Below the pieces are notes generated by a model. It worked only from the letters and a program-made list of their open reading frames with translations. It did no database searches and was not told the DNA's origin. Positions 15,192 to 23,366 of a DNA stretch of 64,000 bases are shown here, piece by piece; the stretch's first letter is position 1; each line of letters opens with the position of its first letter. The DNA comes from JAWKWH01 sp963669455. GTDB taxonomy: Bacteria > Pseudomonadota > Alphaproteobacteria > Rhizobiales > Rhizobiaceae. Location: assembly GCA_963669455.1 (NCBI GenBank), contig OY770026.1:2418001-2482000 (forward strand). The letters run 5' to 3'. The translations under genes were made by a program, and so were the position numbers.

Positions 15192-17200
15192 TCATGGATG
15201 ATCGAGAGTTAGAAAAACTGGGCCGGATGCCAATACCAAAACCCGATGCAAAGCACCGGGCGATGGCGCTCGACATGGCGATGAGCGCGTTTGACGAGCA
15301 AAAAAAATCAACAGCGACCCAAGGATCGGCCTCCAAAAACCGTCTGAGTTTACGGGCGGCAAATTTTTGGAGAGCAATGATGTATAGAAAATTAAGCGCA
15401 ACACCGGCAATTGCCGGTCTTCTGGCACTGCCGATCGCGGGTTATGCCGCCTGGTATATGGTTGCCGATACCCCGTTTGCGATTGACGATAATCGTATGT
15501 CGAGTGATATCGCCGAAACGGCTGCCAAAAACGACAAAGCACTGAAACCGGCGCAAAGCGGGCTGAAAAGTGAGGCAGACAACATTGATAACGGGATCGT
15601 TGATGCAGAGCCACGGCGCTTGCAGCCTGGAACTACAGTAAAAGGAGCGCAAAATACGACCGTCGATTTTCCGGCCAGCAATGCGCAACCTGCGGTAAGC
15701 GGTGCGTTGCGCGCTGTGGCGCCTGGAGTGCGTGTCGAGAAATCAGTTATGCCGCCCGAACCGGTGATCATCGCTGAAGAAAACCGCGACCGGTTTGAAC
15801 GTGTAGACACCAACCCGGTGAAACTGGCGCTTGAAAATCCGGTCTCGACCTTTTCGATTGATGTCGATACGGCATCCTATTCCTTCGTGCGGTCATCTTT
15901 GAAGCACAATGGCATGCCCAATCCGGATGCGGTTCGCGTCGAGGAGATGATCAATTACTTCCCCTATGACTGGGCCGGGCCAGATGGTGCAACGGTGCCG
16001 TTCAACTCGACCGTGACAGTGATGCCATCGCCGTGGAGCGAGCACACCAAGCTGATGCATGTGGCGATCAAAGGCTATGATGTGCTGCCGGCTGAAAAGC
16101 CGCGCGCCAATCTGGTGTTTCTGATCGACACATCAGGTTCGATGAACCAGCCCGACAAATTACCGCTATTAAAAACGTCGTTTCGCATGCTGCTCGACCG
16201 GCTCGACGCTGAAGACACGATTTCGATCGTGACCTATGCCGGCAGTGCCGGAACTGCACTGGAACCGACCAAAGCATCTGAAAAAGCAAAAATCCTGGCT
16301 GTAATCGATGGGCTTGGGGCAGGGGGATCGACTGCCGGTGCCGCCGGCATTGAACAGGCCTATCGGCTTGCCGGAGAGGCCTTTGTCGAAGGCGGTGTCA
16401 ACCGGGTGATGCTGGCGACTGATGGTGATTTCAATGTCGGTGCTTTCGATGATGAATCGCTAAAGCGCATCATTGAAAAAAAGCGCGAAAGCGGGATTTT
16501 CCTGTCGGTGTTCGGTTTCGGCCACGGCAATTACAACGACCAGCTGATGCAGACACTGGCGCAAAACGGTAACGGACAGGCGGCCTATATCGATACCGTC
16601 GCCGAAGCCCAGAAAACGCTTGTCGAGGAGGCGGGTTCGACCCTATTTCCAATCGCCAAGGATGTGAAAATCCAGGTCGAGTTCAACCCGGCCCGCGTCG
16701 CCGAATACCGGCTGATCGGCTATGAAACCCGGGCGCTGAGGCGCGAGGATTTCAACAATGACCGTGTTGACGCCGGCGATATCGGTTCCGGTCATTCGGT
16801 GACCGCGATCTACGAGATCACGCCAGTCGGCAGCCCGGCTGTGTTGAATGATGATCTGCGCTACCGGCAGAAACCGGCGGCAGAAACATCCGGCGCGACT
16901 GACGGCGAATACGGTTTTTTGAAACTTCGCTACAAATTGCCAGATGAAGACACCAGCAAGCTGATCACCACACCGGTCACGACCGAAAACGAGGTCGATG
17001 CGCTTGCCTCCGTCAGCGATGACCACCGGTTTTCGGTGGCTGTTGCAGCCTTCGGCCAGAAACTGCGCGGGTCCGATCAGCTTGCCGATTATGGCTATGA
17101 CCGTATTTTGCAGATTGCCCAGGCCGCGCGTGGCACCGACCCTTACGGTTACCGGGCCGAGTTCCTGTCGCTGGTCAGGATCGCCGACGCGCTGGACTGA
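15188..17200 (+). CDS. Membrane-anchored von Willebrand factor A protein (YfbK-like), possible anti-sigma
   Basis: The 670-residue protein has a cytoplasmic N-terminus (1-70), one membrane segment (about 73-92), a linker to about 200, a YfbK-type N-terminal domain (about 200-305), a VWA domain with the metal site DTSGS at 314-318 and ATDGD further on, and a DUF3520-type C-terminus. It is translationally coupled to the ECF sigma factor by an ATGA overlap. The usual partner of such a sigma factor is a membrane anti-sigma factor. Here the short N-terminal segment with its AMALDMAMSAF helix is the only candidate for that role. The exported VWA domain could sense a ligand or envelope state. Confidence 0.85.
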   Translation: MIMDDRELEKLGRMPIPKPDAKHRAMALDMAMSAFDEQKKSTATQGSASKNRLSLRAANFWRAMMYRKLSATPAIAGLLALPIAGYAAWYMVADTPFAIDDNRMSSDIAETAAKNDKALKPAQSGLKSEADNIDNGIVDAEPRRLQPGTTVKGAQNTTVDFPASNAQPAVSGALRAVAPGVRVEKSVMPPEPVIIAEENRDRFERVDTNPVKLALENPVSTFSIDVDTASYSFVRSSLKHNGMPNPDAVRVEEMINYFPYDWAGPDGATVPFNSTVTVMPSPWSEHTKLMHVAIKGYDVLPAEKPRANLVFLIDTSGSMNQPDKLPLLKTSFRMLLDRLDAEDTISIVTYAGSAGTALEPTKASEKAKILAVIDGLGAGGSTAGAAGIEQAYRLAGEAFVEGGVNRVMLATDGDFNVGAFDDESLKRIIEKKRESGIFLSVFGFGHGNYNDQLMQTLAQNGNGQAAYIDTVAEAQKTLVEEAGSTLFPIAKDVKIQVEFNPARVAEYRLIGYETRALRREDFNNDRVDAGDIGSGHSVTAIYEITPVGSPAVLNDDLRYRQKPAAETSGATDGEYGFLKLRYKLPDEDTSKLITTPVTTENEVDALASVSDDHRFSVAVAAFGQKLRGSDQLADYGYDRILQIAQAARGTDPYGYRAEFLSLVRIADALD

Positions 17201-17234
17201 GCCGGGAAGAGAAACCGGGTGGGCAGACCTATGG

Positions 17235-17260
17235 CCGGCGGGCGAACCGCCGGTTCTTTT
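17235..17260 (+). terminator. Rho-independent terminator after the sigma/VWA operon
   Basis: CCGGCGG (17235-17241), loop GCGAA, CCGCCGG (17247-17253), then TTCTTTT. The perfect seven-pair GC stem with a following T-run lies 35 bases after the VWA stop. The T-run touches the stop of the convergent gene at 17259. Confidence 0.85.
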
Positions 17261-17615
17261 ATGCCGAAGTTGATGCTTTTTTGATCCCGTCAATTAATGC
17301 CTGATATGTGCGATTGTAAATCGAATCATTAGCAATTGAAGGGTCGTGCTTCGCGCCTGCCGTTTTCCTGATCTTTTCTGAGATTGACCCAGAACATGAT
17401 ACTGCTATCCATCGACCAATTCTCTCGATGGTATAGTATTCGAGCCAATCCGACTTTGCCCAAATTTCAAGGTATATGAACAAAGCAGAAACAAACAGCG
17501 TTTCTCCTTTTGGAGTACCTAATTCTGAAATTAATCGTTCTCGGTCCGAAGGGCGGAACTGGCCGAAAGAGTAGGACAGTGCAATCGCTCTATCATCCAA
17601 AGTCATCGTGTTCAT
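17259..17615 (-). CDS. Hypothetical protein, 118 residues
   Basis: I do not recognise this family. The translation begins MNTMTLDDRAIALSYSFGQF and is predicted soluble and helical, with a central hydrophobic stretch ETLFVSALFIYLEIWAK too interrupted for a clear membrane helix. It follows the 184-residue unknown gene by 15 bases on the same strand, so the two form a pair. The region is visibly more AT-rich than its neighbours, and the pair sits between the sigma/VWA operon and bmt. Both features suggest recent acquisition. No toxin or antitoxin motif is evident. Confidence 0.6.
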   Translation of the reverse strand: MNTMTLDDRAIALSYSFGQFRPSDRERLISELGTPKGETLFVSALFIYLEIWAKSDWLEYYTIERIGRWIAVSCSGSISEKIRKTAGAKHDPSIANDSIYNRTYQALIDGIKKASTSA

Positions 17616-17630
17616 CTTCGAATCACTCGT

Positions 17631-18185
17631 TTAGAACTCATCCAATACTATCTCACATCCCAATATACCGTTAAAATGATTCAGAATGTTACCTATTTGA
17701 TGTCGTCGTGGCGGATTTGATTTGCAATACCGGCCTGAATTGTCGTTCAGATGCCACTTCAATTTCCCGTCTATCTCGTCCATAAACAACTCGCCAGCTA
17801 TTCTCGCCTTCTTTCCATCGACAAGGCAAGGGTGGCCCAGCTTTTTTTCCTGTGCAGGGTGAACCGGAAAATCTCGACGACGAGGGTGCCCAGTTAGTTC
17901 TCTGCCGTCAGGTAGAAGCGCTAACTCTTCAACTGCAATCCAGACCTTACCCAACTCGTCCATCAACCAGATATAACCCTTGGATCGCGCAGCCTTCCGA
18001 AGCAATGTACAATTTGCAATACGGACCAGCTTAGCCAATGTTGAACCAACATCTTCATCGAGTTCACAAAGTGATATAGGTTGTTTGTTCTTTTCCCAGT
18101 CGTAAATATCAGCTGGAATGCGAGCTTTTCCAAACTGAAAATCAAGATTTTCTGACTGCAACGCTTCCTTGCCCCATCTCGTCAA
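17631..18185 (-). CDS. Hypothetical protein, 184 residues
   Basis: The family is not recognised. The sequence starts MTRWGKEALQSENLDFQFGK. It has a mixed alpha/beta look with a central GYIWLMDELGKVWIAVEEL strand-rich part, then ELFMDEIDGKLKWHLND, and ends with a short Cys/His-poor tail. No signal peptide or membrane segment is present. It is upstream of the 118-residue unknown gene on the minus strand, and base composition is lower in GC than that of bmt next to it. It may be accessory DNA carried as a two-gene unit. I assign no function. Confidence 0.6.
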   Translation of the reverse strand: MTRWGKEALQSENLDFQFGKARIPADIYDWEKNKQPISLCELDEDVGSTLAKLVRIANCTLLRKAARSKGYIWLMDELGKVWIAVEELALLPDGRELTGHPRRRDFPVHPAQEKKLGHPCLVDGKKARIAGELFMDEIDGKLKWHLNDNSGRYCKSNPPRRHQIGNILNHFNGILGCEIVLDEF

Positions 18186-18298
18186 ACCACTATAGTTTGA
18201 GTAGACAAAAAATGAATGTTGGTCAATTGTTACAACATGGCGCCAACAACTTAGTTTGCATTAAAAGGGAAGCTCAAATCTATTCGCAATGTCCTATC

Positions 18299-19309
18299 CT
18301 ACGCCCTGCGTTTGCGCCGTTCGCGTCTCGGTGAGCCTTCGGCGTTTTCATTGGCGGTTTTGTTGCGCATCGGGCCGATGCGTGTGGTGATGTCGTCAAG
18401 TGTCGGGCGCGGTCCCGGTGTGTGTGTATCAAGTGCTACCCGCATGGCTTTTAGATGATCGCATGAGGTGCCGCAGCAACCGCCGATAATCTTTGCGCCG
18501 CCATCGACGGCCAGATGCACATAGTCGGCCATCAGTTCAGGTGTGCCGGAATAGTGGATTTCCGACCCCCGAAATTCCGGAATGCCGCAATTGCCCTTGA
18601 CGATGATCGTCGCCTTGCTGTTCTCCTTGCTCATATCGAGCAGTGAGGCCAGAATGTCGGATGCGCCGACGCCGCAATTGGCGCCAACCGCGACAGGCGC
18701 CCCTTCCAGGCCGTCGGACACGGCGTGGATGTCTTTTGGCATCAGGCCCATCATGGTGCGGCCGGCGGTGTCGAAGGAGCCGGTGTAGGTATAGGGTAAG
18801 CCCGCCTTGATGGCCGCTTGTGCCGCAGCGCGAATTTCATCGGGCGCCGACATGGTCTCGATCCACGCAACTTCCGCGCCGCCGGCCTTTAGCCCTTCGA
18901 TCTGTTCGGCAAAAGCCTCGACGGCCTCGTCAAAGGTCAGTGCGCCAAGCGGCACCAGTAATTCGCCGGTGGGGCCGACCGACCCGGCGACGATGACACG
19001 CCGGCCTGTTTTGGCAGCAACATCACAGGCGATTTCGGCTGCACGCTTGTTCAGTTCGTGTACGCGATCTTGAGCATTATGCAGTTTCAACCGGTGCCGC
19101 GTGCCGCCAAAAGAATTGGTCAGGATAATATCCGATCCGGCATCGACGAAGCCCTGATGCAACGCAACAATCTTTTCCGGCGCGCTTTCATTCCAAAGTT
19201 CCGGCGCTTCGCCTGCCTCTAGGCCCATGGCGAAAAGATTGGTGCCGGTGGCGCCGTCGACAAGCAAAACGCCTTTTTCGGCGATCAACGCATCAATTGG
19301 GTTGGTCAT
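18299..19309 (-). CDS. bmt: Homocysteine S-methyltransferase, Bmt-type (B12-dependent betaine demethylation)
   Basis: The 336-residue protein is the stand-alone homocysteine-binding TIM barrel of the methionine synthase N-terminal type. It has DGATGTNLF near the N-terminus, TNSFGGTRHRLKLH, and zinc ligands at GANCGVG and the pair GGCCGTSC. It matches in length and organisation the Sinorhizobium meliloti Bmt needed for glycine betaine use with vitamin B12. Having no B12 domain of its own, it needs a separate methyl-corrinoid donor, which the protein at 8629-9327 can supply. The C-terminal 30 residues are basic (RRERRKRR). The divergent-side XRE regulator gene lies 79 bases upstream on the same strand. 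Confidence 0.88.
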   Translation of the reverse strand: MTNPIDALIAEKGVLLVDGATGTNLFAMGLEAGEAPELWNESAPEKIVALHQGFVDAGSDIILTNSFGGTRHRLKLHNAQDRVHELNKRAAEIACDVAAKTGRRVIVAGSVGPTGELLVPLGALTFDEAVEAFAEQIEGLKAGGAEVAWIETMSAPDEIRAAAQAAIKAGLPYTYTGSFDTAGRTMMGLMPKDIHAVSDGLEGAPVAVGANCGVGASDILASLLDMSKENSKATIIVKGNCGIPEFRGSEIHYSGTPELMADYVHLAVDGGAKIIGGCCGTSCDHLKAMRVALDTHTPGPRPTLDDITTRIGPMRNKTANENAEGSPRRERRKRRA

Positions 19310-19388
19310 GGTGGCTGCGAGCTTTCATGTGTATGAGAGGAAATAAAGATATAAAGACTTCTTTATATCCCGTCAATCGGGAGCCGGA

Positions 19389-20240
19389 TCATTCTGCCGG
19401 GTTCGACAATTGTCCAAGCTGCCGCACATGCGTTGCCGCTTCGTGCGCATTGATGACAGCGCAACGAATAAGGCCGTCAAAATGGCGTGTTAGCGTCTTT
19501 ATGGTCTCCTCATCGTTCATGACGAGATACATGCCGCCGACATAGATGCACACGCGTTTTTGACCAAAGACCGTGTAGGGCACAGAAAACTGTTTTCTCC
19601 CGTCAAACAGATAAAGCCGGAATGTTGGGTAAAGCTCGTCCAGCAATTCCGCCATGTGATCAAGCTGCTTTAGGCGCGTGGCCGCGCCAAGATTTGCCCA
19701 GACGCCATGTCCATGTGCCAGGGCGTCGATTGTCTGGAGTGGCATACACACTTCCATATCCGTTTCCGGCCGCCTGTTGTAATCGATGCGAAACTGCGCC
19801 TCGTCGATTTTGACCGTCCTGTTTTGCTGCTGTGCATGGGTTTCAAAGGCGATGACAGCTTCGGTTCGCAACAGGTCGGGAATGGAGGTGGGAACGTAGC
19901 GAATTTTGGTGCCGACAGCTTCGGAATGCCAAGCGGCAAGCAGGCTGCGGCCAAAGTCGCCGGCGCTCTGCTCAATTTCCACGCTCGCTCGCAGCTCACC
20001 GCGCAGGCCTTCATCCTGGCTGATCCCCAAAAGCCAATCCAGTGAGACATTGTAAGTGCTCGCAATGGCAAGCAATGTCTCCGCGCGCGGCAACCGTACC
20101 GCATCGCGCCTTAATTGCTGGGACAAGGCGGAGCGATCGATGCCCAATTTTGCCGAGAATGCAGACCGGCTGAGGCCTGACCGGCGAATAAGCAATTCGA
20201 GCCGGTTGCGAAATTCAACGGAAATGTCGCGCTTGTCCAA
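19389..20240 (-). CDS. XRE-type helix-turn-helix regulator with a long C-terminal domain
   Basis: The 283-residue protein has an N-terminal Cro/C1-type helix-turn-helix (about 10-70: RNRLELLIRRSGLSRSAFSA, IDRSALSQQLRR, YNVSLDWLLG). About 200 residues follow without a recognisable cupin or peptidase motif. The start is a TTG preceded by AGGTGA. It lies directly upstream of bmt on the same strand and divergent from a desaturase gene. The inverted repeat CGATGA-AAA-TCATCG at 20260-20274 in the divergent region is a plausible binding site. It probably controls bmt and/or the desaturase in response to a methylated compound, which is inference. Confidence 0.85.
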   Translation of the reverse strand: MDKRDISVEFRNRLELLIRRSGLSRSAFSAKLGIDRSALSQQLRRDAVRLPRAETLLAIASTYNVSLDWLLGISQDEGLRGELRASVEIEQSAGDFGRSLLAAWHSEAVGTKIRYVPTSIPDLLRTEAVIAFETHAQQQNRTVKIDEAQFRIDYNRRPETDMEVCMPLQTIDALAHGHGVWANLGAATRLKQLDHMAELLDELYPTFRLYLFDGRKQFSVPYTVFGQKRVCIYVGGMYLVMNDEETIKTLTRHFDGLIRCAVINAHEAATHVRQLGQLSNPAE

Positions 20241-20259
20241 CAGTCACCTGTATCAGAAT

Positions 20260-20274
20260 CGATGAAAATCATCG
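20260..20274. promoter_or_regulatory. Inverted repeat in the XRE/desaturase divergent region
   Basis: CGATGA (20260-20265) and TCATCG (20269-20274) are perfect arms around AAA. The site is 20 bases from the regulator start and about 57 bases before the desaturase start. Its size and placement fit an XRE dimer operator controlling both directions. Confidence 0.45.
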
Positions 20275-20330
20275 GCGTTTGTTTATTTAAGTCATCATTT
20301 GTTTGAATTGAGAAGCAAAAACTGCAAACT

Positions 20331-21332
20331 GTGCGCAATTTCGCATTGCCTCAGCATCGCTTGCAGCTGATGGATGGCCATATGGCTGGCATCAGACAAA
20401 AAAATCATCGGGCAATTAAATTTCAAGCATTTGGGTTGCGGACCGGTCGTATTGAATGGCCGACAATCTGGCTGATTGCATCCTGCTATGGCATCTGGTT
20501 CGTGGCCGGTCTCTGGCTGTGGCCGTCACTGCCATTGATTGCGCTGGTGCTCATGGGGCTGGCGGTGGCGCTGCATTCCTCGCTGATGCATGAGGTGCTG
20601 CACGGACATCCAACGCGAAACAGATGGATCAATGAGATGTTGGTCTGTCTGCCGATCGGCCTTATCTGGCCCTACCGGCGTTTCAAAAGCTTGCATCTGC
20701 ACCATCACCGGGACGAAAGCCTGACGGATCCTTTTGATGATCCTGAAAGTTATTATCATGCAAAATGGCGCTATGAGCGGATGCCGGCATTCGTCAAAAC
20801 AGTGCTGCGGTTAAACAACAACATGATTCTCAGAACGCTGCTTGGCCCTGTCCTTGGTGTCGTGGGGCTGTTGTGGTCGGATGTTTCGGCGATCATCAAA
20901 GGGGACAAAGCGGTTGCAAGCGCATGGCTGATACACATGGCCTTAGCTGTGCCAGCGGTCTGGTTGCTGGTCTCGGTTTTCGCGATACCGTTGTGGTTGT
21001 ATGTACTGGTGCCTGTTTGGGTTGGCCATGGGTTGATTGCCATTCGTACCTTTGCCGAGCACCAGTGGAGCGAAAATTCCGACGGCCGTTCAATCATTGT
21101 TGAGAAAACGATTTTAAGCTTTCTGTTTTTGAATAATAATCTGCATATTGTTCATCATGAAAACCCGACCATCGCCTGGTATGAACTGCCAACGAAATAT
21201 TGGTCTGACCGCGACGGATGGCTTGCAAAAAACGGCCATTATGTTTATCCGACATATTGGTCGATGTTTAGGCGCTACGCGTTTAAATTGAAAGAACCAG
21301 TCGTTCATCCCGTATGGCGCAAAACGATTTAA
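20331..21332 (+). CDS. Membrane fatty-acid-desaturase-family di-iron protein
   Basis: The 333-residue protein has the three His boxes of the family: HEVLHGH at 87-93, HLHHHRDE at 122-129 and NNNLHIVHHENP with H272, H275 and H276. Hydrophobic segments lie around 45-82 and 170-232. Such enzymes use oxygen and a di-iron centre to desaturate or hydroxylate. The start is uncertain: GTG at 20331 is given, with ATG alternatives at 20373 and 20382. The neighbours are bmt and its XRE regulator. The substrate might be a lipid or a small methylated compound rather than an acyl chain; nothing in the sequence decides this. Confidence 0.85.
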   Translation: MRNFALPQHRLQLMDGHMAGIRQKNHRAIKFQAFGLRTGRIEWPTIWLIASCYGIWFVAGLWLWPSLPLIALVLMGLAVALHSSLMHEVLHGHPTRNRWINEMLVCLPIGLIWPYRRFKSLHLHHHRDESLTDPFDDPESYYHAKWRYERMPAFVKTVLRLNNNMILRTLLGPVLGVVGLLWSDVSAIIKGDKAVASAWLIHMALAVPAVWLLVSVFAIPLWLYVLVPVWVGHGLIAIRTFAEHQWSENSDGRSIIVEKTILSFLFLNNNLHIVHHENPTIAWYELPTKYWSDRDGWLAKNGHYVYPTYWSMFRRYAFKLKEPVVHPVWRKTI

Positions 21333-21455
21333 CCGATCATCTTTTTCGGCTGAAAGTCATGGACACGTGCTCATTCGAGACGCTAGTATCCATATCGTGG
21401 CGTAAAACCACACCGTAATTGATGGCGCCTTCGTGCAAAAAAAGTGCCATCATAG

Positions 21456-21497
21456 GCGAAACCGGTCCGAGCCCCCCATTTCCCGGACCGGTTTCGC
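21456..21497. other. Long perfect hairpin between the desaturase and PhnD-like genes
   Basis: GCGAAACCGGTCCG (21456-21469) pairs perfectly with CGGACCGGTTTCGC (21484-21497) around a 14-base loop rich in C. A clear T-run is lacking on either strand. It may end the desaturase transcript or mask the ribosome site of the gene at 21549. The remainder of the 216-base gap shows nothing else. Confidence 0.6.
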
Positions 21498-21548
21498 TGC
21501 CTCTAATCCACCAGCCAACAAACCCATTTTACCGAGGCGGTCTGGCCG

Positions 21549-22322
21549 ATGGCATTGATTGCGGCGCTGCCGATGTATGACTGGCCGGAAGTACGGCACG
21601 AAACCGATGCCGAATGGCAAAAGATCCGTCATGCGCTCGGCGAACGGGAGCTTGACGCACCAACAAGCCTGGCACGACGCAACAGGGACCTGCCGGCTGT
21701 GCCGGGCGGCATTACCTGCGAAGACGGCGGCCATATTGCACCTGATCCGGCCACGCTGCCACCCGACGAACTCGATCTTCATACGCTATGGTGTCACCCG
21801 GCGTTGTTGCTGGCGCAAACCTGTTGGGGACCGCTGCAATCGGGGTTGCTGCGGCATGTGAAAGTAATTGGTCAGCCGGATTATTCGGCTTTTCCCGGCG
21901 GAGATGGAATTTACTACCGGTCGGCGATTTTGATGCGCCGCCGTACTGGCGAAATCGATGCAGCTGTTCCAAAAAACGCTGATGCGCTGTTTGACCCCAA
22001 GGAACTGCGAGGCAAGCGTTTTGTCTACAACGCCACCGATTCCATGTCCGGATATATGGCTCTGCGCGACGACTTGGGGAAGGCCGGTTTGACGGGGCAA
22101 ACCGGTTTTACCGCGTTCTGGTCGCAAATGATTGCGTCGGGCAGCCATCGTCAATCGGTCAATAATGTTGCTGAGGGCAGGGCGGATGTTACGGCGGTAG
22201 ACTGCCGTACTCTTGATTTGTGCCGCCGGTTCGAGCCTGCCTTAACGGAGCTGCGCATTGCCGGATGGACTGCACAACGCTTGGGCCTGCCCTATATTGC
22301 AGCTTTACGACTCTGTCGTTAA
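21549..22322 (+). CDS. PhnD-like substrate-binding-fold protein, apparently cytoplasmic
   Basis: The 257-residue protein has the PhnD/phosphonate-type periplasmic-binding fold, seen in HTLWCHPALLLAQTCWGPL, VIGQPDYSAFPGGDGIYYRS, the GKRFVYNATDSMSGYMALRD hinge and the ADVTAVDCRTLDL segment. It starts MALIAALPMYDWPEVRH with no export signal, and no permease or ATPase gene is adjacent, so it is unlikely to be part of an ABC importer. GAGGCGG precedes the ATG. It may be an intracellular ligand binder. It ends 18 bases inside the convergent VOC gene. Confidence 0.75.
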   Translation: MALIAALPMYDWPEVRHETDAEWQKIRHALGERELDAPTSLARRNRDLPAVPGGITCEDGGHIAPDPATLPPDELDLHTLWCHPALLLAQTCWGPLQSGLLRHVKVIGQPDYSAFPGGDGIYYRSAILMRRRTGEIDAAVPKNADALFDPKELRGKRFVYNATDSMSGYMALRDDLGKAGLTGQTGFTAFWSQMIASGSHRQSVNNVAEGRADVTAVDCRTLDLCRRFEPALTELRIAGWTAQRLGLPYIAALRLCR

Positions 22323-22682
22323 ATTTTCTGCGAGCATGAGAGCGTTGCCATCAGGATCGTAAAATGTTGCCAATTTGACCATGCTTTCTACCACGTCTGT
22401 TGCACCGTCAAATTTCACTTTGGCCTGTTCCAATTTCTGCCGCGCGGCGTCCAAATCAGCGACCCCAAAAACGGGAACACAGTTGCCGGGTGAAGGCTTG
22501 GAGTGTTCGCCAAGGCCAATTGTTACACCTGCGGTGTTTGTCTGGAGTTCGGACCAGCCTACTTCGTCTGCGTGATAGAGTGTCTCAAACCCCAGCATGC
22601 TTTCGTACCACTTGGCGCTTGCGTGACGGTCCTTGACCGAAAATGAGATATTAATAGTTTCATCCAACGAAATGAGTGCCAC
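22305..22682 (-). CDS. VOC-superfamily (glyoxalase/bleomycin-resistance fold) protein
   Basis: The 125-residue protein has the paired beta-alpha-beta-beta-beta modules of the VOC fold, with SVKDRHASAKWYESMLGFET in the first half and the C-terminal TFYDPDGNALMLAE, whose Glu is a usual metal ligand. It starts at a GTG preceded by AGGAAAG. The gene is divergent from the HxlR-like regulator at 22722, with a 39-base gap, so the regulator probably controls it. The reaction is unknown; glyoxalase, dioxygenase or resistance functions are all possible. Confidence 0.85.
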   Translation of the reverse strand: MALISLDETINISFSVKDRHASAKWYESMLGFETLYHADEVGWSELQTNTAGVTIGLGEHSKPSPGNCVPVFGVADLDAARQKLEQAKVKFDGATDVVESMVKLATFYDPDGNALMLAENLTTES

Positions 22683-22721
22683 GGTCTTTCCTTTTGATTG
22701 AAAATATACTAACTATACTTT

Positions 22722-23270
22722 ATGCACATTAGCTCGTTTGTCAACATCACATCAAAAGCTTGGGCGTTGCCCATATTATCGAGCTTGCACGCTGGTGTTG
22801 CAGGACGGCAGGCGACGTTGCTTGCAGCTACCGGTGCAAGCAGGACAGCGTTTGCTCAAAGCATGGACCATCTCATCAAGATAGGATTGTTGGAGAGAAA
22901 CCCCGGCTACGGCCACCCGCTGCGGCCAGAATTTCGCCTGACAGAGTCTGGAATGACAGCCGCTGCAATCGCAGACAAAGTTCAGCGTGTTTCTAAGGAT
23001 GATGATCAGGACTTGCTTCGTCGGTCATGGACGTTGCCGGTGCTTACGTCGCTTCAAACTCCGAGCCGCTTCAATGACATCAAGCGAAACTTGCAGACGA
23101 TCACAGATCGCGCCTTGTCGCAGTCGTTAAAATCGATGGAAGTTAGAAGTTGGGTGCATCGCAGCGTTGACGAAACTGCCCGTCCGCCAAGATCAATCTA
23201 TAGTGCTGTAAACACTGGAGGAATGATAAGTAGGATCACTGGGCCTGAAATTAGCTTTATTCACCAATGA
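22722..23270 (+). CDS. HxlR-like regulator with two tandem winged-helix halves
   Basis: The 182-residue protein appears to hold two HxlR-type domains. The first (about 8-75) starts NITSKAWALPILSSL, and the second (about 98-160) has SWTLPVLTSLQTPSRFNDIK then ITDRALSQSLKSMEVRSWVH, the normal HxlR pattern. Ordinary HxlR proteins are single-domain, about 110-150 residues, and dimerise. A covalent double would bind DNA as a monomer. It faces the VOC gene across a 39-base intergenic region. Unlike HxlR redox sensors, I see no conserved N-terminal Cys. Confidence 0.75.
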   Translation: MHISSFVNITSKAWALPILSSLHAGVAGRQATLLAATGASRTAFAQSMDHLIKIGLLERNPGYGHPLRPEFRLTESGMTAAAIADKVQRVSKDDDQDLLRRSWTLPVLTSLQTPSRFNDIKRNLQTITDRALSQSLKSMEVRSWVHRSVDETARPPRSIYSAVNTGGMISRITGPEISFIHQ

Positions 23271-23366
23271 TCAGAATATTGGGAAGGCTGCCTGCAGCAG
23301 CATAATGCAGCGAAAGTCACAAATCCTTATGATATGATTACGCCCCAGCCGGCATTGACCCCACGG

